Shown: positions 1 to 9,305, counted from the stretch's first letter. The stretch: DNA of 64,000 bases from Ruminococcaceae bacterium Marseille-P2935 (GCA_900104565.1 LT629951.1:206563-270562); one strand, 5' to 3'. Notes: generated by a model from the sequence alone, not told the origin. Program-made: numbers and translations.

Positions 1-263
1 TGAGCGTTTTTATTTTTTTAAGAATAGAGCTTATACCAATAAATTGGAACGAGTGAAGGATAAAATAATAAATCTGAAGAGTTTCCAAGCAAACATTAAT
101 GCAGATATTGATATTCAATATATCCAAATATTTCCTCATATTTTCCAGACCGTTTTGTTCAATAATTTTTTTGAACGTTGTACTACCAGATCCCTAAAAA
201 TGATATCACTTCAATTTAAAAATCTTAAAATATTTTCCAAATCATGAACTTTCCATCCCTTTG
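1..263. other. Gene-free AT-rich stretch at the window start
   Basis: AT-rich sequence with no supportable gene. The one short open frame on the plus strand (44-247) has no ribosome binding site and no family resemblance. Together with the leader up to 472 it forms the upstream region of the alr transcription unit. Confidence 0.5.
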
Positions 264-292
264 TTGTATTCCCGAATGGATTGTTATATACT
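264..292 (+). promoter_or_regulatory. Probable sigma-A promoter for the small membrane protein gene and alr
   Basis: A TTGTAT -35 element (264-269), a 17-nt spacer and a TATACT -10 element (287-292) are seen. The -10 is close to consensus and the -35 matches four of six positions. It lies about 180 nt before the first gene of the unit. Confidence 0.45.
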
Positions 293-472
293 AGAACAGT
301 ACTAAAACCCGATGGATAGGTTTTAGAAAAAACCAAGGATATGGAATCATCCTACCGTTTCAATATCCGCAAAACCAGGCGGAGTAAAAACGGCCTGCCG
401 TTTGCCGGGAAAGCGGCTGCTGCACCGCATGCAAAAAAAGGCTGTAAAAGGTTGCGGCATTGGTGAGGAATT

Positions 473-643
473 ATGAAAATAAAACGAATTGGAAAAATTA
501 TATTATGTATTGGGCTAATCTGCCTGGCGTTGGGCGCGGTGCTTATGATGGTTGCGCCCGACCCATGGCCGCTAATTTGTTTTGGGGTGTCCATCCTGCT
601 GAATGTGGTGGGTATCAACCTGATTTTAGCTGCCCGGCGGTAA
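473..643 (+). CDS. 56-residue membrane protein upstream of alanine racemase
   Basis: A short open frame of 56 codons starts at ATG 473 behind a TGGTGAGG ribosome binding site (461-468). The protein begins with basic residues (MKIKRIGK), runs into a hydrophobic helix at about residues 9-28, has a short polar turn with APDPWP, and a second hydrophobic helix at about 33-53, ending AARR. It is therefore a two-pass membrane protein, both ends probably cytoplasmic. It ends 33 nt before alr and is probably co-transcribed with it. I recognise no family, so function is unknown; a role linked to the cell envelope is only suggested by its neighbour. It could be missed by annotation because of its size. 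Confidence 0.65.
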   Translation: MKIKRIGKIILCIGLICLALGAVLMMVAPDPWPLICFGVSILLNVVGINLILAARR

Positions 644-676
644 CCCTATTACAATCTGGAACACGGAGGTTCCCCG

Positions 677-1888
677 ATGATTGACATATTAAAACGCACT
701 TGGGCGGCAGTGGATTTAGACGCTGTCGCTGGGAATGTAACTGCAATTCGCAATACGCTGCGCCCCGGCTGTATGCTGATGGGGGTAGTAAAGGCGGATG
801 CCTATGGCCACGGAGACTATTATGTATCCAAAGAGCTGGCCGAGCTTGGAACCGACTGGTTTGGTGTGTCAAACCTGGTAGAGGGCATGGCTTTAAGGGA
901 TTACGGGCTAACCCAGCCCATTTTAATTTTTGGTGCAACGCCTGTTTCCCAAACGGAACAGCTGATCCAACACAGCATAACTCAGGCGGTCTATTCCCAC
1001 GAGCATGCGCTGGCGCTGAGCCGTGAAGCCCAGCGGCTGGGGCTGACAGCAAAAGTTCATGTAAAGGTAGACACCGGCATGGGCAGGCTGGGCTTTGTGG
1101 AGGACGGCATTTCGGATGAGGCCGAGCACCAGATTGCCGAGGTCTACCAGCTGCCCGGGCTGGAGGTGACTGGGATTTTTACCCACTTCGCCTGCGCGGA
1201 CGAGCGCAGCGAAAGCGCCGTTTTATATACGAAAGCACAGTTTGACCGCTTTATGAAGGTGTGCAGATATTTGGAGCAGAAGGGAATCCGGCCAGGGATT
1301 CGCCATTGCTGCAACAGCGGCGGTACCTTGCTGTACCCCGAATACCAGCTGGATATGGTACGCCCCGGAATTATTCTTTACGGGCTGGACCCCAGCGACG
1401 AATGCAGGGGGATTCTGCCCCTTTCCCCGGCTATGTCCCTTTATACCACCGTTTCGATGGTAAAAGAGATTAAGGCAGGGACCTGCGTCAGCTATGGGCG
1501 TACCTTTACTGCCCCTAAAGATATGACGGTTGCTACGGTAGCCATTGGCTATGCCGACGGGTATTCCCGCGGGCTTTCCAACAAGGCGCGGATGCTGGTG
1601 CGGGGGCAGTTTGCCCCGGTGGTCGGCCGTGTCTGTATGGACCAGTTGATGCTGGATATAACGGGTATTCCTCAGGTAACCGAAGGGGATGTGGTGACAA
1701 TTGTTGGGCAGGATCAAAGCAATGTGCTCACCGTGGATGAGATGGCCGCATTGTGCGATACGGTCAATTACGAAAAAGTATGTGTAGTGGGCCGCCGGGT
1801 GCCGCGGGTATATTATAAAAACGGCAAAGAATTCGGTGCGGTGGATTACATACGTCCCGGAAAGACCGATTGGTCCAGGGAAGGTTAA
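677..1888 (+). CDS. alr: Alanine racemase
   Basis: A PLP-dependent fold type III enzyme that interconverts L- and D-alanine, supplying D-alanine for peptidoglycan in the cytoplasm. The 403-residue length fits the family. The PLP lysine is K39 in VVKADAYGHG, and the second catalytic base is Tyr273 in VSYGRTF. The C-terminal beta domain follows, with GYADGYSRG at about 291-299 and VGRVCMDQ at about 316-323. The ATG start at 677 has GGAGGT at 665-670. It is followed directly by a strong terminator, so it is the last gene of its unit. In spore formers alanine racemase can also modulate germination by converting L-alanine, but nothing here shows that the copy is spore-specific. Confidence 0.95.
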   Translation: MIDILKRTWAAVDLDAVAGNVTAIRNTLRPGCMLMGVVKADAYGHGDYYVSKELAELGTDWFGVSNLVEGMALRDYGLTQPILIFGATPVSQTEQLIQHSITQAVYSHEHALALSREAQRLGLTAKVHVKVDTGMGRLGFVEDGISDEAEHQIAEVYQLPGLEVTGIFTHFACADERSESAVLYTKAQFDRFMKVCRYLEQKGIRPGIRHCCNSGGTLLYPEYQLDMVRPGIILYGLDPSDECRGILPLSPAMSLYTTVSMVKEIKAGTCVSYGRTFTAPKDMTVATVAIGYADGYSRGLSNKARMLVRGQFAPVVGRVCMDQLMLDITGIPQVTEGDVVTIVGQDQSNVLTVDEMAALCDTVNYEKVCVVGRRVPRVYYKNGKEFGAVDYIRPGKTDWSREG

Positions 1889-1898
1889 CAGTGGATTC

Positions 1899-1933
1899 AG
1901 CGCCTCGAACAAGCTGGTTTGAGGCGCTTTTTG
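1899..1933 (+). terminator. Rho-independent terminator after alr
   Basis: A 12-bp stem (1899-1910 with 1917-1928, one G-T pair) with loop AAGCTG is followed by a T-run. It starts 11 nt after the alr stop codon. Confidence 0.9.
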
Positions 1934-2934
1934 CTGCCTTAACAGCCGGTTTGCATCGTTTCAAAAGCAGCCCGGGCTCAAACCCCGCAGCGGCATCCTA
2001 TATTTCCATGCCAAGCAATAAAAACTTTTGCATTTTAGGACGTTCCTACCTGTCTTTTTGCAACATGCCCGGCAAGCTCTGCACTTCCTGACGGCGTTTA
2101 GCCAGGTATTTCGAAGCCTCATCGTGATATTCCTATGAACGCTAATGTACTTTATGTTTTTACCATGTTTTAAAAGGCTTTCCATGCAAATTGAACAACA
2201 TACGGCTCCATTATTTGGGGGTTGCGCTTAAAATACGGTGCGCCGCCCGAGGGTTTGCCTGTGGGCAGCTGCCGTACTATAGCCTTAAACTGCTTTGGTG
2301 AAGGTAATTTAATTAGTTTTGGCGGGTAAGCTCACAGCTTTTTGAGAAACTGCAAAACAGTCTGTTCCTGCTGAAAAACCTGCTTTTCCTCCTAGGAAAA
2401 TCGAAAAAATCTTCCGCGGCTATTTACGCGCAGTCCCACACTAAAAGGGCGTACGAACCTGTTGGGCATGTGCCTCATAAGCATACGTACCCAGAACCCA
2501 TACACCAAAGGGCACGCGAGGGGAGGTACAATGCCTCCTCATAGAAGGCACACAATAGCGATACCCAGGGGGTACAGGCGGGTGCGGAAGGGCAGCGGTT
2601 TCAGCTGCCTATGGACTGTACTGCTCCAAGTGCCACCCCAAAAGGGGATATGGAAATGCGAGGGCAGTGCCTGCCTTCCGCTGGGTACTTTTACTGCAAG
2701 TGAAACATACATCCGCCGTTTGGATTATGTTTAGAACACAGGGGATATTCCTGTGTTGCTGCCGGGTTACCGGTTTCAACATACTGCCGGTGTGTTCGGA
2801 ATACTTGACAGACGGCGGCTGGCACCAAAAATTACGGCTCCCCGCCGCTGGCGTTAAGAGAGATTTCGGCCTTTGGAAGGCTTTTGCAGGCGTTTTAGGG
2901 TGGGGCGCAATCAAGAAAAAGAGGGGGGCTGCAT
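1934..2934. other. 1-kb gene-free stretch
   Basis: No convincing gene on either strand. Short open frames (for example 2462-2734 plus, 2609-2950 minus) lack good ribosome binding sites and read as low-complexity, Cys/Pro/Arg-rich products. The sequence is more GC-rich than the intergenic AT-rich regions elsewhere, so it may be a decayed gene or carry an unrecognised RNA. A TTGACA sits near 2804-2810 but lacks a good -10 at the right distance. Confidence 0.4.
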
Positions 2935-5067
2935 GTGCAGGTAAAGACATGGGTAAAAAAGCTTACAGGTTTTTATGAGCAGGATGTTGTACAAGCTCCT
3001 TCTAAAAGGCGGCCAAAACGGCAGCGTATGTTAATGGTGGGGGTGGTAATCGTATGTTTTGCAGTGCTGGCGGAAATTTTTATCTGCAACAGCCGAGCAT
3101 GGGAAGCAAAATTAGCGGGGCTGCCTGCTCTTTATTACCCGGCGCAGCAGTTTTCTTCCCTTCAGGACTGCACCCTGCGGGAGGATGGCCTGTTGGAAAT
3201 AACCGGGGAGAACCCGGTGTTTACGATAGACGATATTTACCAAAAGGTACATTCTGTGGCGCTGGATGTTGTCGAAACACCAAAGCCGTTTACCTTTCAG
3301 GTTGGTGTTTGTGATGATGCGTTTGCCAAAGGGGAACGATGGAGCAGCTCCTTTACTGCCCACGGCGGGGCAAGGCGTTCCTTAAATGTTGCAATCCGCT
3401 CCAACGGCCAGATGCACAGCTTGTCCGTCTCTTTTCCTGGTGAGGCGGCGGGGCTTTTCGTAACAGGGGTAGAGCTGAACCGGCCGGTGCCGTTCCATTT
3501 TTCATGGCTGCGTTTTTTAAGCGGTGCGGCGGGGCTTATTTTATTAGCTGCTGCGGTGATTTACCGGTGGGACCGTAGGCTGCTTTGCCTTCGAAACAAC
3601 AAACAGCAGCTTATTTACCGGCTTTGTGCAGCGGTTTTGGCAGCGTTTTTTTGCTTTACCTTTTATTCGGGGCTTCCGGCCGACATGCACAAGGAACCCC
3701 ACGGCCTGGCGGCAGAATACCACCCGGGGGAGGAAAGCTTTGACCGGTATCACATGATGTTTGATTCGCTAAAAAATGGCCGCCTTGACCTGAATTTGGA
3801 GCCCAACGAGCGGCTTCCTCTGGTGACCAACCCCTACGACCCAAGCATCCGCGAGGAGCTGGAGATCCCCTTCCCGTGGGATATCGCCTATTACGAGGGT
3901 AAATTTTATTCTTATTTTGGGGTAGCGCCGCTGTTCCTGTTCCACCTGCCTTATTATTGCCTCACCGGCTTTTTGCCTTCGGCCGAGCTGGCCACCCTGT
4001 TTTTTGGCCTGCTGTTTTTGATGGGCTACACCCTGTGTTACCCCCGCCTGTTTGAATACCTGAATATGAAACCGCCTTTTCTGCTTTGGCTGGGGGGGTA
4101 TCTGGCCGGAGCGCTGGCGTGCGGCGCGCTTTGGGTGATGCGGCGCCCCCTATTTTACGAAGTGGCCGCCCTGTGCGGCATTGCGTCGGTTGTCTGGATG
4201 CTTTATTTTTCCCTGCAGACAGCCCTGAGAAAAAAACAGAAACCGCTGTTTGCATTGCTGACCGGTATTGCGGCAGTGATGGTTGCGTCGTCACGCCCCA
4301 ACCTGCTGTTATACAGCCTTTTGGCTGCTTTGCCCCTGCTGCAGGCATGTTTTTTTGACCGGCAGCAACCGTTCAAAAAACGGCTGATCACTTTGTGCTG
4401 CCTGGCAGTCCCTTTAGCGGCCGGGGCGGGTGGGCTCATGTGGTATAACTATACCAGGTTTGGTTCGGTACTGGAATTTGGCGCCCGTTACCAGCTTACA
4501 GTGAGCGATATTTCTTATAACCGGGCGCCGGGGCTTGGAGGCTTGCTGACCGGGGTTTATCATTACCTGCTGCAGCCGCCCTACCTCAGTTTGGATTTTC
4601 CATACTTTGGCCTTAGCGGGTATGGCGCCGGGTTTTTTGGAAACTATTATTTTTTAAACCCCATGGTGGGGGCGGTGTACCTGCCCATTGTGCTGGCGTC
4701 CCCCTGGGTGCTGCTGTGCCAAAAGGGCCGGAAGAAAAGAGGCTTTTCCGACTGGTTTGGCTGGGGGCTGCTTGGGCTGCCCCTATTGATGGTGATTCTT
4801 TTATTTTCCATGGGCGGGGTGCATTTTCGCTATACGCTGGATTTTATGCTTTTTTTGCTGCTGGCGGGAATATTGGGGGGCTGCAAGCTTTATAAAAATA
4901 CAGCGGCCCGTCTGAAGAAACCAGTTTTCTGGGCGGTGGCCATTTTGCTTCTTCTCACCTGCCTGGCGGGGCTGGCGCTTTCTTTCACCGGGGAATACAA
5001 CCTTTTCCTGCATAACCGGCCGGAATGGTTTTTAAATTTGAAGTACTGCTTGGAATGGTGGAGGTGA
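2935..5067 (+). CDS. Polytopic membrane protein, GT-C-like (paralogue 1)
   Basis: A 710-residue membrane protein starting at GTG 2935 behind AGGGGGG (2922-2928). An N-terminal helix (about residues 35-53) is followed by an extracytoplasmic beta-rich segment of about 120 residues, then about ten to twelve hydrophobic helices. Between helices two and three is a polar loop with TNPYDPS and YYEGKFYSYFGVAP, a signature shared with the next gene. The overall layout (large extracytoplasmic loop after the first helices, many helices, aromatic loop motifs) resembles GT-C lipid-linked sugar transferases, but no catalytic motif was identified, so substrate and reaction are unknown. The next gene begins 4 nt after the stop, so the two are translated from one message. 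Confidence 0.7.
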   Translation: MQVKTWVKKLTGFYEQDVVQAPSKRRPKRQRMLMVGVVIVCFAVLAEIFICNSRAWEAKLAGLPALYYPAQQFSSLQDCTLREDGLLEITGENPVFTIDDIYQKVHSVALDVVETPKPFTFQVGVCDDAFAKGERWSSSFTAHGGARRSLNVAIRSNGQMHSLSVSFPGEAAGLFVTGVELNRPVPFHFSWLRFLSGAAGLILLAAAVIYRWDRRLLCLRNNKQQLIYRLCAAVLAAFFCFTFYSGLPADMHKEPHGLAAEYHPGEESFDRYHMMFDSLKNGRLDLNLEPNERLPLVTNPYDPSIREELEIPFPWDIAYYEGKFYSYFGVAPLFLFHLPYYCLTGFLPSAELATLFFGLLFLMGYTLCYPRLFEYLNMKPPFLLWLGGYLAGALACGALWVMRRPLFYEVAALCGIASVVWMLYFSLQTALRKKQKPLFALLTGIAAVMVASSRPNLLLYSLLAALPLLQACFFDRQQPFKKRLITLCCLAVPLAAGAGGLMWYNYTRFGSVLEFGARYQLTVSDISYNRAPGLGGLLTGVYHYLLQPPYLSLDFPYFGLSGYGAGFFGNYYFLNPMVGAVYLPIVLASPWVLLCQKGRKKRGFSDWFGWGLLGLPLLMVILLFSMGGVHFRYTLDFMLFLLLAGILGGCKLYKNTAARLKKPVFWAVAILLLLTCLAGLALSFTGEYNLFLHNRPEWFLNLKYCLEWWR

Positions 5068-5071
5068 GGGT

Positions 5072-7111
5072 ATGAAAAAAAAGCTGCTGCCCCCCATTTT
5101 ATTGTTTCTGTTGGCACTGGTGTTGGAACTTGGGGTCTTTAACTTCCGGCACCTGGTTACGGCGTTGGATTCTCTGCACCAGCGGCTGCTGCCCGCCTCC
5201 TCGCTGCGTATGGAAAACGGGGAATATCAGGACGGGCGACTGCGGGTCAAAGAGGGGGAGCCTATCTATATTTATAACATTGGCAAAGAGCTGAAATCGG
5301 TAGAGCTTTTGGCAGACACCCAAGGCCAGGTATACACCTATGACCTGCTGATTCAGGACCAGGCGTATTCCAAGGGCTGGCGATATGCCGGTACCTACAG
5401 CTCTATCTGGTCGGTACCGCGCTCCAAGGTAGCTTCCATCCACTCCAACGGCAAGGCGTCTGCCCTGCAAATTGTTTTTACCTCTCTGCAAGGAGACCTT
5501 TTTTTATACGGGGCTGCCCTGAACCCGACGGTTCCCATGAATTTTTCCATCGGCCGGCTGTTTTGGGTTTCTGCTGTACTGTTGGGTGGGTGGCTGTTTT
5601 TTAAAAAGCGGCTGTGGGCGGTGGAATTCTGCCCGCAGAACCCCAGGCATCGGTTTTCTGTTGCGGCGGTTATTCTGCTGGGAATGCTTTTTTGCGGGTA
5701 TTCCTTTATCACCACCATACCGGACACGGAATGGTATTTAGGCCAGGCCCTCAGCCTGCCTTACACTGGGGATGCCCTCAGCTACAGCGATGCCTATCAT
5801 CAGCAGCTGGACGCCTGGATCAAGTGGCAGGCAGAATTGGATATTCCTGTTGACCCCGCACTGCAAACGCTGGAAAACCCGTATGACCCATCACAGCGTT
5901 CTGAAGCGGGGGTTCCCTTTGCATACGACCGGGCGTACTATAACGGTTCGTATTATTCCTATTACGGGGTTGGCCCGCTGGTTGCAGCGTATCTCCCGTT
6001 TTATCTGCTGACCGGCCGCATGCTCTCTACCCAGGCCGCCTGCCTGGTTTTTGGAATGTCGTTTTGCCTGGCTATGCCGTTGGCGGTGATGCAGTTGTTG
6101 TTCCGCCTGGTAAAACGGGTGAACCTGCCGGTGCTGCTGATAGGAGCCCTTGCGGTGGTATTGGGCGGCGGTGCCATGTGGTGTGTGCGCATTGCTACCT
6201 TTTACGAGGTGCCGGTGCTGGCGGCGCTAAGCTTTTTAGCAGCCTTTTTGTTTTTTGGGGCCCGGGGCGCCAACTTGGAAAAACCATCCTCTGTTTATAT
6301 GGCGCTTAGCGGGATCAGCTATATATTTATGGTAGCGTCCAGACCGAATTTTGGCTTATATGGGCTGCTGCTTGCACCAATTTTCTGGCAGTTTTTATTT
6401 CATAAGGGGCTGCCGGGTAAAAAACGGGCTGCTTCGGCAGCGGCGTTTGGACTGCCGGTTTTGCTGGGGGCGGCCGCACTGATGTGGTATAATGCTGTGC
6501 GCTTTGATTCCCTGTTTGAATTTGGCGCTGTTTATAACCTCACCATCAGTGATGTGCGTTACAATACCCTTTTTAAACTGGGCAACTTTTTTCCCACGGT
6601 GTACCACTACCTGCTGCAGCTGCCCACCTTCGATTTATATTTCCCGTTCTTCCGCCTGAGCGGAATGGACCAGGTGGCGTGGCACAATTATTATTACGCA
6701 TGGCCGACGGTAGGGCTGTTGGGGCTGCCTGGCGCTGTGCCGGCGCTGGGGCTTCCTTTTCTGGCAAAAGGGGAGAAAAACCGTTTGCTGCGGCATACTA
6801 TGGTTCTTTTCCTGCTGGTGCCATTATTCCTCTGTTTTTTTGATTTTTCGGTTGCCGGTATATTTACCCGGTATGCAGCAGATGTGCTTCCAATCTTTTT
6901 ATTTGGAGGCGTTTTGTATACAGTTGTATTTCTATCAAGGACAAAAGGGGATAGCGCCGATAAAAAACAGGTGACGATAGCTATTATTTTATTTTTTTGT
7001 ACAGCTCTGATAGGAATTTTTCTTTCTTTTAGTGGATATTTTGGCCATTTTTTAATTGATTCACCAAAAGAGTATATAAAACTTCAAACTGTATTTCAGT
7101 GGTGGACTTGA
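5072..7111 (+). CDS. Polytopic membrane protein, GT-C-like (paralogue 2)
   Basis: A 679-residue paralogue of the preceding protein, starting at ATG 5072 with GGTGAGGG just upstream. It keeps the same architecture: N-terminal helix, soluble extracytoplasmic domain of about 110 residues, then many transmembrane helices. Shared blocks include ENPYDPSQR, YYNGSYYSYYGVGP, FYEVPVL, ASRPNFGLYG, LMWYNAVRFDSLFEFGA and a similar VYHYLLQ region, all at matching positions. The pair probably arose by tandem duplication and may act as a heteromer or on two related substrates. A role in envelope glycan or lipid modification is an inference from topology only. Unlike the first copy, its end is more AT-rich (from about 6930). 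Confidence 0.7.
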   Translation: MKKKLLPPILLFLLALVLELGVFNFRHLVTALDSLHQRLLPASSLRMENGEYQDGRLRVKEGEPIYIYNIGKELKSVELLADTQGQVYTYDLLIQDQAYSKGWRYAGTYSSIWSVPRSKVASIHSNGKASALQIVFTSLQGDLFLYGAALNPTVPMNFSIGRLFWVSAVLLGGWLFFKKRLWAVEFCPQNPRHRFSVAAVILLGMLFCGYSFITTIPDTEWYLGQALSLPYTGDALSYSDAYHQQLDAWIKWQAELDIPVDPALQTLENPYDPSQRSEAGVPFAYDRAYYNGSYYSYYGVGPLVAAYLPFYLLTGRMLSTQAACLVFGMSFCLAMPLAVMQLLFRLVKRVNLPVLLIGALAVVLGGGAMWCVRIATFYEVPVLAALSFLAAFLFFGARGANLEKPSSVYMALSGISYIFMVASRPNFGLYGLLLAPIFWQFLFHKGLPGKKRAASAAAFGLPVLLGAAALMWYNAVRFDSLFEFGAVYNLTISDVRYNTLFKLGNFFPTVYHYLLQLPTFDLYFPFFRLSGMDQVAWHNYYYAWPTVGLLGLPGAVPALGLPFLAKGEKNRLLRHTMVLFLLVPLFLCFFDFSVAGIFTRYAADVLPIFLFGGVLYTVVFLSRTKGDSADKKQVTIAIILFFCTALIGIFLSFSGYFGHFLIDSPKEYIKLQTVFQWWT

Positions 7112-7304
7112 CCGGATCCGATATAAAAAGAAGTAACAACCTGTTTGCATGTGACAATGGCGAAAATTGCATGAAATACGAAAAAACAGTAACAAAAAAG
7201 TGCATATTACTTCTGTAATGACATATAAAATGTATATCTTGCAACAAAGCGGTAAAACATTATTGACTATGTTTTATAGAGGTTGTACACTGTACGCACA
7301 TCAG

Positions 7305-7346
7305 CAACGGTGCTGTAGAAGTTTTTGCGGCACCGTTGTTTTTTTT
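7305..7346 (+). terminator. Rho-independent terminator after the membrane protein pair
   Basis: A 9-bp stem CAACGGTGC (7305-7313) with GCACCGTTG (7330-7338) is followed by eight T residues. It lies about 190 nt after the second membrane protein gene. Confidence 0.8.
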
Positions 7347-7443
7347 ACGCTGTCTAACGCGAGCAATTTGCAAAATATGGGAGAGAGTAATTTGTGATAA
7401 ATTGACAAAATTGGATGATCTAATATATTTGTTTTAAATGATA

Positions 7444-7472
7444 TTGACATATTTTTATGGATTGTGTATACT
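7444..7472 (+). promoter_or_regulatory. Strong sigma-A promoter of the liv operon
   Basis: TTGACA (7444-7449), a 17-nt spacer and TATACT (7467-7472): a perfect -35, optimal spacing and a five-of-six -10. Transcription would begin near 7479, giving a leader of about 270 nt before livG. Confidence 0.85.
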
Positions 7473-7516
7473 TTGTACAGACTCAAAATAAATGATTCAT
7501 GAACAGAAAATGATGG

Positions 7517-7556
7517 GGCTCTCGATCAATTCGAAAAGAGCCTTATGTTTTTTTAG
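7517..7556 (+). terminator. Terminator-like hairpin in the liv leader (attenuator or end of a short RNA)
   Basis: GGCTCTCGA (7517-7525) pairs with the region ending AGAGCC (7537-7542), followed by TTATGTTTTTTT. It lies only about 40 nt downstream of the predicted start of transcription and about 190 nt upstream of livG. It could be an attenuator for the operon or the terminator of a roughly 75-nt RNA. Confidence 0.6.
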
Positions 7557-7747
7557 GTATCAGCGTGTTAGAACAAAGAACGGAATATATACCAAAAAGC
7601 AGGAAATGTTCCTGTTGTGAGGACAGTATGCTGCCGGATGAAAGCAATCATGCGGTTAGAATAAAATAGGTTATCGCGTTCCGCACAAAGTGTTAACCAA
7701 GAATTATGAAAGTGATGCTGTATGTGCGGAGAACGGAGGGGAAGGAC

Positions 7748-8506
7748 ATGTTGGAGGTCAACAACGTCGGGATTGTATTTGGTGGCCTGGTAGCACTGGA
7801 TCAGGTCAACATGAAGGTGAAAAAAGGTGAGATCCATGGTCTCATCGGGCCGAATGGTTCCGGTAAAACAACACTGATCAACGTCATTACGGGCTTTTAC
7901 GTGCCCACTTCAGGTGAGGTAAAATTTAATGGCAATGTAATTAGCGGAAAATCTCCGCATTTAATCAGCCACGCCGGCCTGGGACGTACATTCCAGAACA
8001 TTAACCTGTTTCCGGAAATGTCGGCGCTTGAGAATGTGGTAACTGCCCGGTGCGTACATACCAATTATAATATGCTGGATGCAGTCTTTAAAACGAAACC
8101 CTTTAAAGAGCAGGAAGCAGAAGCTAGGGATAAGGCTATTTCGCAGTTGGAGTTTGTGGGGCTGCAGGATGATTTGAACACCAAGGCGAAAAACCTGCCC
8201 TATGGCAAACGGCGCCTTCTGGAAATTGCGCGTCTGCTGGCAACCGACCCCCAGCTGGTGCTGCTGGACGAGCCGGTAGCAGGCATGAATGAGCAGGAAA
8301 GTGATGAGGTTGCCCGTATTGTACATAAGATGAGGGATGTTGGCGGAAGAACCATCCTGTTGATCGAGCACCATATGAAGTTTGTAATGAACCTTTGCGA
8401 ACAGCTCACCGTTTTAAACTCTGGCTGTGTGATTGCCGAGGGTGTACCTGAAGAGATTCAGAATAACCAAGAAGTTATTGCCTGTTATCTTGGCAAACGG
8501 AGGTAG
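7748..8506 (+). CDS. livG: Branched-chain amino acid ABC transporter, ATPase LivG
   Basis: One of two cytoplasmic ATPases that drive a HAAT-family importer. The Walker A motif is GPNGSGKTT (residues 34-42), followed by the LivG-typical segment GLGRTFQNINLF, a signature loop LPYGKRRLLEIARLL and Walker B LVLLDEP with AGM. At 252 residues it is of family size. The frame is open upstream, but ATG 7748 is chosen because GGAGGG (7735-7740) sits 7 nt before it and the homologous N-terminus starts here. It is the first gene of the operon, whereas in E. coli the ATPase genes come last. Confidence 0.93.
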   Translation: MLEVNNVGIVFGGLVALDQVNMKVKKGEIHGLIGPNGSGKTTLINVITGFYVPTSGEVKFNGNVISGKSPHLISHAGLGRTFQNINLFPEMSALENVVTARCVHTNYNMLDAVFKTKPFKEQEAEARDKAISQLEFVGLQDDLNTKAKNLPYGKRRLLEIARLLATDPQLVLLDEPVAGMNEQESDEVARIVHKMRDVGGRTILLIEHHMKFVMNLCEQLTVLNSGCVIAEGVPEEIQNNQEVIACYLGKRR

Positions 8507-8511
8507 ATGGA

Positions 8512-9219
8512 ATGCTGGAAATAAAGAATTTAACCTGCCATTATGGCGTAATCCGGGCGCTGCATGACATCTCTATGACCATTCCGGATGATGGTATTTT
8601 TGCAGTAATTGGAGCAAACGGCGCCGGAAAAACCACGCTGATCAATTCCATTGCCGGCCTGGTTACCCCTACCGAGGGAAGCATTAATTTTAACGGCACC
8701 GAAATTACCGAGCTGCATACCAAGGATGTAATCCGTAATGGAATTGCGCTTTGCCCCGAGGGCCGCCGTGTTTTTAAAAGCATTTCGGTTTACGAGAACC
8801 TGGTAGCCGGCGCTTATATTATGAAAGATAAAAAACGGGTTGAGGAAAATATAGAAGAGGTTTTCCGCTTGTTCCCCCGACTGAAAGAGCGTGAAAAACA
8901 GCTGGCGGGTACTCTGTCGGGCGGCGAACAGCAGATGCTGGCGGTTGGCCGTGCACTTATGACTGACCCCAAATTGCTTTTGCTGGATGAACCGTCTATG
9001 GGTCTTGCCCCCAACCTGATTGACTTTGTGTTCGAAACCATGGAGCGTATTCATAAAGAATTGCATATCCCCATTATTGTAGTAGAGCAAAACTCTGAAA
9101 TGGCCCTTTCGGTAGCCGATTATGCCTATGTGCTGGAGGTTGGGGAAATGACCCTGCAGGGCACCGGGCAGGAGCTGCTGGAGAGCGATGAAGTTAAAAA
9201 TAAATACTTAGGCGCATAG
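8512..9219 (+). CDS. livF: Branched-chain amino acid ABC transporter, ATPase LivF
   Basis: The second ATPase of the importer, 235 residues. Walker A is GANGAGKTT (34-42), the signature is LSGGEQQMLAVGRAL, and Walker B is LLLLDEPSMGLAP. The GRRVF segment typical of LivF is present. The start lies 5 nt after the livG stop, and its ribosome binding site GGAGG lies inside the end of livG, which points to translational coupling. It should form a heterodimer with LivG on the LivHM permease. Confidence 0.93.
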   Translation: MLEIKNLTCHYGVIRALHDISMTIPDDGIFAVIGANGAGKTTLINSIAGLVTPTEGSINFNGTEITELHTKDVIRNGIALCPEGRRVFKSISVYENLVAGAYIMKDKKRVEENIEEVFRLFPRLKEREKQLAGTLSGGEQQMLAVGRALMTDPKLLLLDEPSMGLAPNLIDFVFETMERIHKELHIPIIVVEQNSEMALSVADYAYVLEVGEMTLQGTGQELLESDEVKNKYLGA

Positions 9220-9231
9220 TTTTGTATCAAC

Positions 9232-9254
9232 CCCTTAAACGAGTTTTTTAAGGG
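9232..9254 (+). promoter_or_regulatory. Intercistronic hairpin before livK
   Basis: CCCTTAAA (9232-9239) pairs with TTTAAGGG (9247-9254). There is no T-run after it, so it is more likely an mRNA processing or stability element than a terminator. It sits between livF and the binding-protein gene. Confidence 0.5.
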
Positions 9255-9305
9255 TACTGATAGAGCGAAAAGATTTTTAAACAAAATAATCTTGGAGGGA
9301 AAATC

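Noticed and set aside
2462..2734. 90-codon plus-strand frame in the gene-free stretch
   Set aside because: No ribosome binding site, atypical composition, no resemblance to a protein family.
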